64,000 nucleotides of DNA, from positions 372,001-436,000 of the forward strand of contig NZ_CP197171.1 of assembly GCF_052055485.1 (NCBI RefSeq), written 5' to 3'. Shown one piece after another: positions 44,190 through 53,086 of the stretch. The notes beneath the pieces are model-generated. The model made no database searches and was not told where the DNA came from. It was given only the letters and a program-made list of their open reading frames with translations. Source of the DNA: Amphibacillus sp052055485. GTDB lineage: Bacteria; Bacillota; Bacilli; Bacillales; Amphibacillaceae. Every line of letters begins with the position of its first letter. The first letter of the stretch is position 1. Made by a program: the position numbers and the translations under genes.

Positions 44190-44975
44190 TTGAGAATTAA
44201 ATTTAACTTAGACAAAATCATGAAAGAGAAAGATGTTTCTTAAAATTGGCTTGCAAAAAATTGTAATTTAAACATTAAAACAATACGTAAGATCAGAAAT
44301 TCAATCAATCCAAATACAGAGATTGAAAGCTTGATGGAAATAGCTCGTGTATTAGATTGCAGTGTCAAAGACTTGATAGAGGACGATGTATGGAAAGTTT
44401 ATTATGATGAAATAGTAGAAAGATTTCAAAATAATCCAATATTCAAAAGTGGAAAATTTTTTAGTATTGAAAATCTAAATTTTTTAGAAAAGTTACTCAC
44501 AGGAATGGGAATCATTGCTGATATTACTCCAAACAATGCACTAAGGACTGTTTACATTAGAAATAAACAAAATATGAATATTCCTATTTACTTTGATATC
44601 ACTCTTAGAGTACACTCTACCTGTCTAGAAGTTATAGATTTATATATTTATGTTAATCGTGAAATTATATCAGAAAGAAATATAAAAGATTGCCTGATTC
44701 AAGCTATTGAAATATACACAAAGAAAATTAATGTTAATCAAATCATCATGTATAACATAAATGGGAAAGCTCCAGATCAATTTGATTATTTACATGAAGA
44801 CAACCTATTAGAAACAACATATCATTGTGATCCAACGATAGAAATTGACCTTTTAAAAAGTCGTGGATTCACATTACAAAAGTCCTCCTTTTTCCCTGGA
44901 TTAGGTGATACTTGGATTAAGTTAATAAAAGATGAGATACAAGACGAGAAGGAAAATAACGGATTGATATTATAA
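44190..44975 (+). pseudogene. HTH (XRE-like) protein gene interrupted by a stop codon
   Basis: TTG 44190 behind GAGGTGATGAA starts MRIKFNLDKIMKEKDVS, then TAA (44241-44243), then NWLAKNCNLNIKTIRKIRNS and on without break to 44975. The region across the stop is a Cro/C1-type helix-turn-helix, so TAA most likely replaced a TTA Leu codon. The downstream 214 codons from ATG 44334 remain open and have an unknown C-terminal domain (about 70-210) with no motif I recognise. Either a pseudogene from one point mutation or a sequencing error. Confidence 0.75.
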
Positions 44976-45663
44976 ATCCAACTGATTTATATTTAGATGA
45001 TAAAAATTCATCTAACCCATTAAGTATATCTAAAGCTGCAGAAACTTTTAAACTAGATAAACAAAATAAATTGAACTTTTATCATTCAGAACTAAATTGG
45101 AATATACACTTACAGGAGTTATGTTTATAGTTAAAGTTGAACTGATGAAAGGATTCAAAATAACATAGGTAAACATAATTGTTAATTATACAATTAAAAA
45201 TATATTAAATGAAAGTGGAGAGGATATAAGACATAGTCGAAAATTAAGTTTGTCTCTCGCCTAAGTTGTAGCCAATATCGTTTGTTTTAATAGCTCTTAC
45301 TCTCCACGCTAATTTTTTATCATTAAAATAATTTTAGAGATACCAAAATGAGAATTAGATACATCAAAAAATATCCATGAGCAATATTATAGTCTAAATT
45401 CTTTATTTGTTAATTGTGATGGTGCAATGAATTAATGCCCCATAGTCGTAAACATTACTCACTTCACTCTAAGTAGAAGTCAACGTTAAATCAAAATAAA
45501 GACAGGTTACAGAAACGATAAGATAACTAAAAACATTTATTTACACTAGATATAATCAAAAAAAGAAGCACCTCAAAAATTCGTGGAACTAATGAAAGGC
45601 TTGTAAAGCGATTCACTTGTAGGTAGATTGTGAGTAACCATTATTAATAGCCTCACAAAGTTC
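44976..45663. other. Intergenic with a start-less open frame
   Basis: From about 44964 a plus-strand frame is open for ~55 codons (PTDLYLDDKNSSNPLSISKA and on to LQELCL, stop at 45128) but has no usual start codon or ribosome site; it may be the 3' fragment of a gene once following the HTH gene. 45130-45663 shows nothing I can name. Confidence 0.45.
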
Positions 45664-45864
45664 TCATACCTCAATACCTATGATTTGATGTTTTAACACC
45701 CCTTTTAAGTTTCCTTCACCAGTAAAAGAAGAAGAGAAAAAACTAACAAATGATAAATCATGGAAATTCAGTATTTTATATCTTTCATGATCTTTCCTTA
45801 AACTAATATCATCTATGTTTTCCATAGTTTTATTCGGATAAACAAATAAAGTATATTCTTTCAT
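45664..45864 (-). CDS. Small hypothetical protein
   Basis: 66 residues (MKEYTLFVYPNKTMENIDDI start), acidic-to-neutral, no membrane segment, no motif known to me. The ribosome site is weak. It follows the 89-codon gene upstream by 22 bases on the same strand and may be cotranscribed. Could be a truncated gene. Confidence 0.35.
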   Translation of the reverse strand: MKEYTLFVYPNKTMENIDDISLRKDHERYKILNFHDLSFVSFFSSSFTGEGNLKGVLKHQIIGIEV

Positions 45865-45886
45865 CCTATTTATTTAAATTTAGATC

Positions 45887-46156
45887 TTAACAAAAAACAA
45901 TTACTACTTCCTCTTCTTCCTTAGCTGTTTTAAGACAATTTAATAGAAAATTTAAAATTTGTTCTTCATCCATATTTAAAGATGTTTCTTTTAGTTCCGT
46001 CGAATCACCAGCATTATAGAACTGTAGAAATACATCCATTGCCTTTTCCATTTTGTTTGCTGAAAAAGTTACCTTAGCACCTATTCCACTTACACCACCA
46101 TTATACTCATCCGCATCAAGTACATGGTACAAAATTGAAGCATTGACATTTGACAT
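45887..46156 (-). CDS. Small hypothetical protein, probably longer at the N-terminus
   Basis: 89 residues from ATG 46156, ending in an acidic, Glu-rich C-terminus. The frame stays open upstream (IGHDIYGFNHTGKEIAYARF) to an AAAAGGAGTTGAATAG ribosome site followed by two ATC codons (46217-46222) after a TAG. The real product may therefore be ~111 residues with an ATC start, or the original ATG was lost by mutation. No known family. Confidence 0.45.
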   Translation of the reverse strand: MSNVNASILYHVLDADEYNGGVSGIGAKVTFSANKMEKAMDVFLQFYNAGDSTELKETSLNMDEEQILNFLLNCLKTAKEEEEVVIVFC

Positions 46157-46222
46157 AGAGAAACGAGCATAGGCAATTTCCTTTCCGGTATGGTTAAATC
46201 CATAAATATCATGTCCGATGAT

Positions 46223-46960
46223 CTATTCAACTCCTTTTTTATTTTTATTTAACTTATTCATTGCATTAGCGTTACATAAAAAATAAATACAAACTTAAGT
46301 AAAACACTCGATCTAGAGCAGTTTCCTTATTCTAGATCTTTTTAACAAAATGGTAACATGGATTAGAAAGTTATTGATGAAGAACATGAGTGAACTTTTG
46401 AAGCTAAAACGGGACTTTCTTTAGCAAAGGGTTTTCTTGCTGATTAATGAGGAATATAGGCTAACTTCACTTTGTGAGAAAATGTCTGTATGATCTCTCT
46501 GATTCAAGTGAATCAAGACATTGGCACTCGTTAGCTTCCACCTATATATAGTTTCATTTTTACTCTCTATTTTGAAATAGGAGTACTATAGATGCTTAAA
46601 AGAGGTGATAAACTAAAAGGGTTTTGCAGAAGGCTAATATGCATTGAAAAGTTAAGGTAACTTATTAATACTTGACTAACTTAAATTTGTCAAGAAGGCT
46701 ATTTTACAAGTTTTCAGCCTCTGTTATTTGAATAACACATGGAATTAACAGTAAAACTTAAAAATCATTTAACCTTAATAATGATTAATCCATTTCATAA
46801 TAGAATGAAAAAGGATGCCCCGACAAAATAACCATTTTGTACGGAAACATCCTTGAAAAAATAGATTAAATCACTCACTAAAAGATAATGTGAGATTTCT
46901 TAAAAGTAATAATCTTTTGGTAATGTAAAACATTGATATATCAGCTTTTATGGGGGGGTA
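46223..46960. other. Intergenic downstream of groEL
   Basis: About 740 bases. Contains the groEL terminator at 46811-46854; otherwise AT-rich with no ORF with ribosome site and no repeat that I can see. Confidence 0.5.
46811..46858 (-). terminator. Terminator of groESL
   Basis: AAGGATGTTTCCGTACAAAA and TTTTGTCGGGGCATCCTT form a long stem on the minus strand, followed by TTTC, about 105 bases after the groEL stop. Confidence 0.7.
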
Positions 46961-48592
46961 TTACATCATGCCGCCCATTCCGCCCATGCCACCCATATCT
47001 GGCATTCCGGCGCCGCCATCTTCTTCAGGGATGTCTGCAACTACTACTTCAGTTGTTAGGAACATCGCTGCAACAGATGCTGCATTTTGTAATGCCGAAC
47101 GAGTAACTTTGGTTGGGTCAACGATACCAGCATCAATCATATTTACCCATTCGCCAGTTGCTGCGTTGAATCCAATTCCTAATTCTTCACGTTTTAGACG
47201 TTCCGCTACAATTGAACCTTCTAAACCAGCATTAGTAGCAATTTGACGGATTGGTTCTTCTAAAGAACGAAGCACAATGCTTGCACCCGTAGCTTCATCT
47301 CCTTCAAGACCAAGTGCTGTTAAGTGCTCATAAATATTCATTAACGCTATACCACCACCTGATACAATACCTTCCTCAACGGCTGCACGTGTTGAGTTAA
47401 GAGCATCTTCAATACGAAGTTTGCGTTCTTGTAGTTCTGTTTCAGTTGCTGCTCCTACTTTGACAACAGCTACACCACCAGCTAATTTAGCTAGACGTTC
47501 TTGTAATTTTTCTTTGTCAAAATCAGATGTTGTTTCTTCAATTTGAGCACGAATTTGTTGAACACGAGATGAAATGGTTTCAGGGCTACCTGCTCCCTCA
47601 ACAATTGTTGTGTTTTCTTTTGTGACAACAACTTTAGATGCGCGTCCTAATTGTTCAAGTGTTGTTGATTTTAAATCAAGTCCTAAATCTTCTGTAATAA
47701 CTTCTGCTCCTGTTAAAGTACCGATATCTTCTAACATTTCTTTTCGACGGTCACCAAAGCCTGGTGCTTTAACTGCAACAGCATTAAATGTTCCACGGAG
47801 CTTGTTCACTACTAATGTAGCAAGTGCTTCACCTTCAACATCTTCTGCAATCAGAAGTAATGGCTTGCCTTGCTGAACAACTTGTTCAAGCACCGGTAGC
47901 ACTTCTTGAATATTGTTGATTTTTTTGTCTGTTACAAAGATATATGGATCTTCTAAAACAGCTTCCATTTTATCTTGATCAGTCACCATATATGGTGAAG
48001 CATAGCCTCGATCAAATTGCATACCTTCAACTACTTCTAATTCTGTATTGAAGCCTTTTGATTCTTCAATTGTGATAACACCGTCATTACCTACTCGCTC
48101 CATCGCTTCAGCAATTAATTGTCCCACTTCTTCGTCATCTGCCGAAATAGCAGCTACTTGAGCAATTGATTCTTTTCCTTCAATTGGATTAGAAATTTTT
48201 CTTAATTCGTTAACAGCAAGGTCAACAGCTTTTTCGATTCCGCGACGAACACCAACTGGGTTAGCACCTGAGGCAACATTTTTTAGCCCTTCTGTAATCA
48301 TCGCTTGTGCAAGAACAGTTGCTGTTGTTGTTCCATCACCAGCTACATCATTTGTTTGTGACGCTACTTCAGATACAAGCTGTGCACCCATATTTTCAAA
48401 TTTATCTTCTAATTCAATTTCTTTAGCAATCGTCACACCATCATTTGTAATCATAGGTGCTCCAAATTTTTTATCTAAAACAACATTTCGTCCTTTTGGT
48501 CCTAGTGTTACTTTCACTGCGTTTGCTAATGTTTCAACACCACGTAGCATTGATTGACGAGCATCTTCACTAAATTTAATGTCTTTAGCCAT
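46961..48592 (-). CDS. groEL: Chaperonin GroEL
   Basis: 543 residues, normal length. The ATPase residues are in VAGDGTTTATVLAQAM; the apical domain and the C-terminal GGM tail (GMPDMGGMGGMGGMM) are complete. It forms the 14-mer folding chamber with GroES. Preceded by groES by 48 bases with its own AGGAGG, and controlled with it through CIRCE. Base and codon use fit a highly expressed core gene. Confidence 0.99.
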   Translation of the reverse strand: MAKDIKFSEDARQSMLRGVETLANAVKVTLGPKGRNVVLDKKFGAPMITNDGVTIAKEIELEDKFENMGAQLVSEVASQTNDVAGDGTTTATVLAQAMITEGLKNVASGANPVGVRRGIEKAVDLAVNELRKISNPIEGKESIAQVAAISADDEEVGQLIAEAMERVGNDGVITIEESKGFNTELEVVEGMQFDRGYASPYMVTDQDKMEAVLEDPYIFVTDKKINNIQEVLPVLEQVVQQGKPLLLIAEDVEGEALATLVVNKLRGTFNAVAVKAPGFGDRRKEMLEDIGTLTGAEVITEDLGLDLKSTTLEQLGRASKVVVTKENTTIVEGAGSPETISSRVQQIRAQIEETTSDFDKEKLQERLAKLAGGVAVVKVGAATETELQERKLRIEDALNSTRAAVEEGIVSGGGIALMNIYEHLTALGLEGDEATGASIVLRSLEEPIRQIATNAGLEGSIVAERLKREELGIGFNAATGEWVNMIDAGIVDPTKVTRSALQNAASVAAMFLTTEVVVADIPEEDGGAGMPDMGGMGGMGGMM

Positions 48593-48640
48593 TGTTAAAA
48601 CTCCTCCTATAATCTAAGTATTGTTCGTTTGATTCTTCAC

Positions 48641-48925
48641 TTAGCCAATAACTGCTAGAATGTCATCTTCGCGAAGAATTAAGTATTCTTTACCTTCATA
48701 TTTCAATTCAGTTCCTGCAAATTTAGCAAAAACAACTGTATTGCCTTCTGCTACTTCTGGAGTAATTTTCGCTCCGTTATCCGCTACACGTCCAGAACCT
48801 ACTGCAACAATACGTCCTTGTTGTGGCTTTTCCTTCGCAGAATCTGGGAGTACAATGCCACTTGCTGTTTTTTCTTCTTCCTCAACGAATTCAATAATGA
48901 CACGATCACCTAATGGTTTTAACAT
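48641..48925 (-). CDS. groES: Co-chaperonin GroES
   Basis: 94 residues from MLKPLGDRVIIE. The mobile loop EKTASGIVLPDSAKEKPQQG is complete. Start at ATG 48925, eight bases behind GGAGGAGG; an upstream in-frame ATG overlaps that site. First gene of groES-groEL. Confidence 0.98.
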   Translation of the reverse strand: MLKPLGDRVIIEFVEEEEKTASGIVLPDSAKEKPQQGRIVAVGSGRVADNGAKITPEVAEGNTVVFAKFAGTELKYEGKEYLILREDDILAVIG

Positions 48926-48971
48926 ATCAAAAACCTCCTCCATTTATTTTAAATTTATTTTTATGAGTTTT

Positions 48972-48998
48972 TTAGCACTCATCGGCATTGAGTGCTAA
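48972..48998. promoter_or_regulatory. CIRCE operator (HrcA binding site)
   Basis: TTAGCACTC, nine bases, GAGTGCTAA: exact CIRCE inverted repeat, 46 bases before groES and just after the promoter. Indicates heat-shock repression by HrcA (gene not in window). Confidence 0.97.
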
Positions 48999-49008
48999 CA
49001 CAATTACT

Positions 49009-49037
49009 ATATTAATAAAATCGATTTCATTTTGCAA
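49009..49037 (-). promoter_or_regulatory. Sigma-A promoter of groESL
   Basis: The minus strand has TTGCAA (49032-49037), a 17-bp spacer and TAATAT (49009-49014), directly upstream of CIRCE. Confidence 0.85.
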
Positions 49038-49411
49038 GTAAAGTGATTATTTTTTTAGAAAAAATTTGTCTTCAGTCATACTTTATTTACACATAAATAT
49101 ACTGACCTTAATATTCTCTCAATTTTTTCAGTAAATTAGTTTTTCAACATGTAAAGCAAGTAGAGAAATTTAGTGAGGTAATCATTTCAGATAGAGTCTT
49201 TCTAACCGGCTTTTGGCAGAGGGTGAAAGCTTGCAATACGTAATTGAATCCTTCTATCTCGCCTTTCATGGGCAATAAATGTTTAAAACTCATGATAGAA
49301 TTTTTTCTGATAGACAGACAAGTAGAAGGAAACAAGACTTTTTTAGTATATTATCCATATTTCGGAACTCAGAATAGAAAAAATACTTATTCTTGTGATA
49401 CAAATGCTTCG

Positions 49412-49516
49412 TAGTCTCCCTGAGTGTGTTTACTCGTCCCATCATATACATTTGGGACTGCGGTTACTCGTCCCAACATAAAGATTTGGGACTGCGGTTA
49501 CTCGTCCCAACATAAA
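49412..49516. repeat. 34-bp tandem repeat with internal GTCCCAA/TTGGGAC pairs
   Basis: GTTACTCGTCCCAACATAAA + GATTTGGGACTGCG is present nearly three times in a row, the first copy more diverged (CATCATATACATTTGGGACT) and the last cut after GATTT. Each unit contains the inverted pair TCCCAA/TTGGGA. It lies in the 600-base gap between the groES promoter and the CPBP gene. I see no gene in the rest of that gap. Function unknown. Confidence 0.85.
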
Positions 49517-49641
49517 GATTTGCTGTGGTTTTATCTTCTTTAGTGTGAGAAAAATAGGTTGAAGAACTCAGATTTAATTCTATCGCTTATTTGTGTTAGA
49601 ATACGTTTACTGGCGTTTTTTTATTAGGAGGTTTTTTAACG

Positions 49642-50361
49642 ATGACTAAACGGTATTTAGCAATCATCTTCACTTACTTAATTGCTCAATTATCTGTTTT
49701 CCCGGTCTCAATCGGGCTAGAAAGAATGGATTTAGAACCAGTTACCCATAATAATATAATTATGGGCTGGCAAATAACTAGTTTTATTATTGCTTTAATA
49801 ATTATACTCATTTTACTTCGAAAGGAAAGAGAATTTCCTAGGGATTCTGATCAGGCAAGTCCGTTAATGACGTTCATTTGGTCAATTCTAGGGGTGGCAA
49901 TGGCTCTAGGTGGACAGGTGATAGCTAGTTTAATTCAAACCAGACTATTTGGATTAGAAGAACAATCGCAAAATACGGTTGAGCTCATGGAGGTTGCCCG
50001 CGCTTTCCCAATTTTCATTATTATAATTGCTGTGGTCGGGCCTATTCTAGAAGAAATCATTTTCCGAAAAATTATTTTTGGTGAATTATATAAGCGAACC
50101 AACTTTGTTATAGCAGGATCTATTTCAGGATTGATATTCGCTGTGGTCCATAATGATTTCACTCATCTCCTTGTTTATTTTGTGATGAGCTTTGCGTTTG
50201 CTTTTATTTATGTCCAATCCAAACGAATTATTGTTCCCATTCTCGCACACGTACTAATGAATTCTTTCGTTGTGATTGTTCAATTGTTTTTCTTAGAGGA
50301 AATGATCGAACAAATGGATCAAATTCAAATGATTTTGATAAAGGGGTTAACTATTTTATGA
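49642..50361 (+). CDS. ydiL: CPBP-family intramembrane metalloprotease (YdiL type)
   Basis: 239 residues with about seven membrane segments. The family motifs are EEIIFRK (Glu-Glu and Arg of motif 1), the His of AVVHNDFTHLL (motif 2) and HVLMNS (motif 3). Such proteins are CAAX-prenyl-protease-like and some give self-immunity to bacteriocins. B. subtilis has the same gene beside groES (ydiL). ATG behind AGGAGG. Overlaps the next gene by four bases. Confidence 0.9.
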   Translation: MTKRYLAIIFTYLIAQLSVFPVSIGLERMDLEPVTHNNIIMGWQITSFIIALIIILILLRKEREFPRDSDQASPLMTFIWSILGVAMALGGQVIASLIQTRLFGLEEQSQNTVELMEVARAFPIFIIIIAVVGPILEEIIFRKIIFGELYKRTNFVIAGSISGLIFAVVHNDFTHLLVYFVMSFAFAFIYVQSKRIIVPILAHVLMNSFVVIVQLFFLEEMIEQMDQIQMILIKGLTIL

Positions 50362-50555
50362 AATTGTCACCATTAACAAGTGCAATGATTTATCTAGGAT
50401 TAGGAGCTGTATTTGTTTATTTTGCTTACCAAACTATTGATGAAACGATATTTAATCCTTTGACAATCATCTTAATCATCATAGCATCATTAGAATTTGG
50501 AGTCGGGATTCGGTTCATCCAACTACATTTTAAAATTAAGCGAAATAAAAAATGA
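50358..50555 (+). CDS. ydiK: Small membrane protein, YdiK type (DUF4305)
   Basis: 65 residues with two membrane segments (SAMIYLGLGAVFVYFAYQTI and PLTIILIIIASLEFGVGIRF) and a basic C-terminus. Start codon overlaps the ydiL stop (ATGA), so the pair is coupled. Position and size match ydiK of B. subtilis. Function unknown. Confidence 0.85.
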   Translation: MKLSPLTSAMIYLGLGAVFVYFAYQTIDETIFNPLTIILIIIASLEFGVGIRFIQLHFKIKRNKK

Positions 50556-50574
50556 AATACTTGTTATTTAGTCA

Positions 50575-50599
50575 AAAGCGGGAATCCCCGCTTTTTTTA
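50575..50599 (+). terminator. Terminator after ydiK
   Basis: AAAGCGGG, AAT, CCCCGCTTTTTTTAT: short strong rho-independent terminator. Confidence 0.9.
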
Positions 50600-50656
50600 T
50601 TGTTTAAAAAAAGTACTATTCTTCAAAATTAGTTAAGGCTAAAATTAGTATTTATC

Positions 50657-50685
50657 TTGACTTAGGTCTGAAATCAGACTACAAT
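50657..50685 (+). promoter_or_regulatory. Promoter of the marR-pgsA-like unit with spacer palindrome
   Basis: TTGACT, 17-bp spacer, TACAAT. The spacer itself contains the perfect palindrome GTCTGAAATCAGAC (50666-50679), an ideal place for a repressor. Confidence 0.75.
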
Positions 50686-50697
50686 TTAATTAATCAT

Positions 50698-50713
50698 AGT
50701 CCTAAATAGGACT
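50698..50713. promoter_or_regulatory. Second palindrome downstream of the promoter
   Basis: AGTCCTAAATAGGACT, a 6-4-6 type inverted repeat just after the transcription start region. With the palindrome in the spacer (AGTCTGA/TCAGACT-like arms) it forms a pair of related sites for the MarR product. Confidence 0.65.
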
Positions 50714-50736
50714 TACAAACTGAAGGAGGGATTAGA

Positions 50737-51195
50737 ATGAATGAGTCTATTAAACATCAAATTGAAACATTGAATAGGCAAATGAATGAGTTAACTGCAA
50801 TTTACCATCGAGAGGTTCTTAAACATGGAATATCTGATAAAGAGTTGTGGGTACTGTATGCTCTTATCGTTTTTGAAGGGGATCTTTCCCAACAAGATAT
50901 TTGTCACTTATGGTCTCTATCTAAACAGACAGTTAATTCAGTGATTAACACAATGAAGAAGAAAGGGTATTTATTTCTAGAAGAAGATCCTAAAAGACGT
51001 AACAGTAAAATTATACAGCTAACCGAAAAAGGCCGAGCATTTGGGGAAAAGACAGTCCAGCATTTCTATGAAGCAGAAGAAAGAAGTATCGCTCAATTTT
51101 CAGAGAAAGATCGTCAACTTTTTATCTCTTTATTGGAAAAGTACATAACTTCTTTAGCAGCAGAACTTGCTTCAGAGAAGGTGCTATATGACTAA
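50737..51195 (+). CDS. MarR-family transcriptional regulator
   Basis: 152 residues. Winged helix with LSQQDICHLWSLSKQTVNSV and the wing EEDPKRRNSKIIQLTEKGR. ATG behind GAAGGAGG. Two palindromes in its own promoter suggest autorepression and control of the downstream phosphatidyltransferase-like gene, whose start lies within the end of this gene. This pair is inserted where B. subtilis has other genes between ydiK and rex. Confidence 0.9.
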   Translation: MNESIKHQIETLNRQMNELTAIYHREVLKHGISDKELWVLYALIVFEGDLSQQDICHLWSLSKQTVNSVINTMKKKGYLFLEEDPKRRNSKIIQLTEKGRAFGEKTVQHFYEAEERSIAQFSEKDRQLFISLLEKYITSLAAELASEKVLYD

Positions 51196-51799
51196 ATATG
51201 AGAATATACAAGAAGAAATGGTATCAAACAAAATCTTAACTCTTCCCAATGTCATATCTATTTTTCGCATTGCCTTAATTCCTCTATTTGTTTGGCTTTA
51301 TCTTAGTATACAAGCATATTTTTGGACTGCCGTTATACTGATATTTTCTGGTATAACAGATGCTGTTGACGGATACATTGCAAGACGTTTTAATGCCATC
51401 AGCAATTTAGGTAAGGTACTTGACCCAATAGCCGATAAATTAACACAAATTGTGGCTCTAATTTGTTTACTCACTCAATTTCCAAATATGTTAATTCCGC
51501 TAATCTTGATGATCTTTAAGGAATTATTCGTAAGTATTACGGGGATGTTGGTGATTCAAAATACTGGTGAGGTCACCGGTGCTAAATGGCACGGGAAAAT
51601 GACTACGGTCCTTTTTTATGTGACAATAGTTACTCATGTGATCTGGTATGATATCCCTTCAGCTATATCCCACATTTTCACCTCTGCTTTGATCATTATG
51701 TTAATCACCTCTTTGGTGCTCTACGGTATTTTTAATATCCAGGTTTTAAAAAATACCAAATCAAAAAGTGCCACAAAAAAAGAAGAGGAAATCAAGTAG
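51188..51799 (+). CDS. CDP-alcohol phosphatidyltransferase (PgsA-like)
   Basis: 203-residue membrane enzyme of phospholipid head-group transfer. The signature D(x)2DG(x)2AR(x)8G(x)3D(x)3D is complete in DAVDGYIARRFNAISNLGKV plus LDPIADK. Five to six membrane segments. The start is ATG 51188 within the last codons of the marR gene, behind GAGAAGGTG. Being under MarR control, it is probably a paralogue of the housekeeping PgsA that modifies membrane lipids under certain conditions; cardiolipin-type or other head groups cannot be excluded. Confidence 0.88.
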   Translation: MTKYENIQEEMVSNKILTLPNVISIFRIALIPLFVWLYLSIQAYFWTAVILIFSGITDAVDGYIARRFNAISNLGKVLDPIADKLTQIVALICLLTQFPNMLIPLILMIFKELFVSITGMLVIQNTGEVTGAKWHGKMTTVLFYVTIVTHVIWYDIPSAISHIFTSALIIMLITSLVLYGIFNIQVLKNTKSKSATKKEEEIK

Positions 51800-52064
51800 A
51801 TGACATCATTTTAATAATCGTTTCAATTACTGAATGATGAGGAAATATTATTAGCATTGCATAAAAAAATACACGGTTAAATAAAGCATTTGGTCCAAAA
51901 TAGTTTCCCTGCGAAGGAAGAGCAATGTCACGTTAATGCGTCACAGAGAAAGCCTTAGCTTGTTTCATTTTAATAAATATTTATATTTACTAGAAAAGTT
52001 TAACCAATACTAGTGAGCAAATATAAGATTTAAACAACTAATAACACAATGAGGAGAAAAAATC

Positions 52065-53012
52065 ATGGCAAATCATCCGATCAATATTTTAGTAACCTTT
52101 GATCAAAATTATGTGAGGCCCTTCCAAACAATGTTAACCTCTCTTGTGAGTAACAATCCAAGTGAGCAATTTACTGTTTGGTTACTTCACAGTGCTATTC
52201 CACTCGATGAGCTTGAAACATTAGATGAATTCTGTCAAAACCAATCTGTAACTTTTAAACCCATTAGCGTAGATCATAATATATTTGAAAATGCCCGAAT
52301 TTCAAAACGATATCCCAAGGAAATATATTATCGATTATTGGCTCCCAAATTACTACCCGAGTCTGTTGAACGAATTCTTTATCTTGATCCAGATACTTTA
52401 GTTATTAACCCGATTCGTATGTTGTGGGAAATGGATTTAAAGGATAATTGTTTTTCAGCCTCATCCCATACAGGATTAACAAATATCGTTGGTGGGATAA
52501 ACCGGATTCGATTACAGACCAAGCATGATTATTATAATACTGGGATCATACTTATGGATTTAAACAAAGCAAGAGCAATTGTTGAAGCAGATGAAATCTT
52601 TCAAACTGTTAGTAGACATGAAACAGAATTGATCTTGCCAGACCAAGATGTATTCAACTATCTGTATGGAGACTATACATTATCAATAGATGAGACCATC
52701 TGGAACTATGATACACGTTACTATGCTAATTATCTGTTAAGAAGTGGTGGTAAAGCTGATTTAAATTGGCTGATGAAAAATACTGCTATCCTTCATTATT
52801 GCGGGAAGAATAAACCATGGTCATCGTCGCGTCCCCTCTTAACTATTTTACAGTTCTCTATAAACATTATCAGCAAATTTCCTCAAGAATATTGCAAGGA
52901 ATATCCGATGTATCATTATCTGAATTGTCATTTTAAATCTATTATGACTAAGATTAAGAGTATTATCAGCTTTTGGATAAAAAACAGCTCTTCTCCAACT
53001 AAGTCTGTCTGA
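52065..53012 (+). CDS. Glycosyltransferase family 8 (GspA-like)
   Basis: 315 residues. GT8 fold with N-terminal NILVTFDQNYVRPFQTMLTS, the donor-metal motif YLDPDTLVINP (DxD) and HYCGKNKPW, the C-terminal GT8 motif. It resembles GspA/LgtC-type retaining sugar transferases; acceptor unknown. ATG behind GAGGAGAAAA. It stands alone between the pgsA-like gene and rex, and is convergent with rex. No signal peptide, so it works in the cytoplasm or at the inner membrane face. Confidence 0.9.
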   Translation: MANHPINILVTFDQNYVRPFQTMLTSLVSNNPSEQFTVWLLHSAIPLDELETLDEFCQNQSVTFKPISVDHNIFENARISKRYPKEIYYRLLAPKLLPESVERILYLDPDTLVINPIRMLWEMDLKDNCFSASSHTGLTNIVGGINRIRLQTKHDYYNTGIILMDLNKARAIVEADEIFQTVSRHETELILPDQDVFNYLYGDYTLSIDETIWNYDTRYYANYLLRSGGKADLNWLMKNTAILHYCGKNKPWSSSRPLLTILQFSINIISKFPQEYCKEYPMYHYLNCHFKSIMTKIKSIISFWIKNSSSPTKSV

Positions 53013-53039
53013 ATGGAAAACCTTAAGCTTCTGTATGCA

Positions 53040-53086
53040 AAAAAAGTAAACAGGCTGCCTGCTAATAGGCAGTCTGTTTACTTTTT
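53040..53086. terminator. Bidirectional terminator between GT8 and rex
   Basis: AAAAAGTAAACAGGCTGCCT and AGGCAGTCTGTTTACTTTTT pair over ~20 bases with T-runs on both sides; the end of rex lies within it. Confidence 0.9.

Noticed and set aside
47574..48998. Frames antisense to groEL and groES
   Set aside because: Shadows of conserved genes with strong codon bias.
49144..49335. 63-codon minus-strand frame before the 34-bp repeat
   Set aside because: No good ribosome site and no family recognised; could be transposase debris but not supportable.
49412..49516. CRISPR-like array
   Set aside because: The whole 34-bp unit repeats with no variable spacers, so it is a simple tandem repeat.
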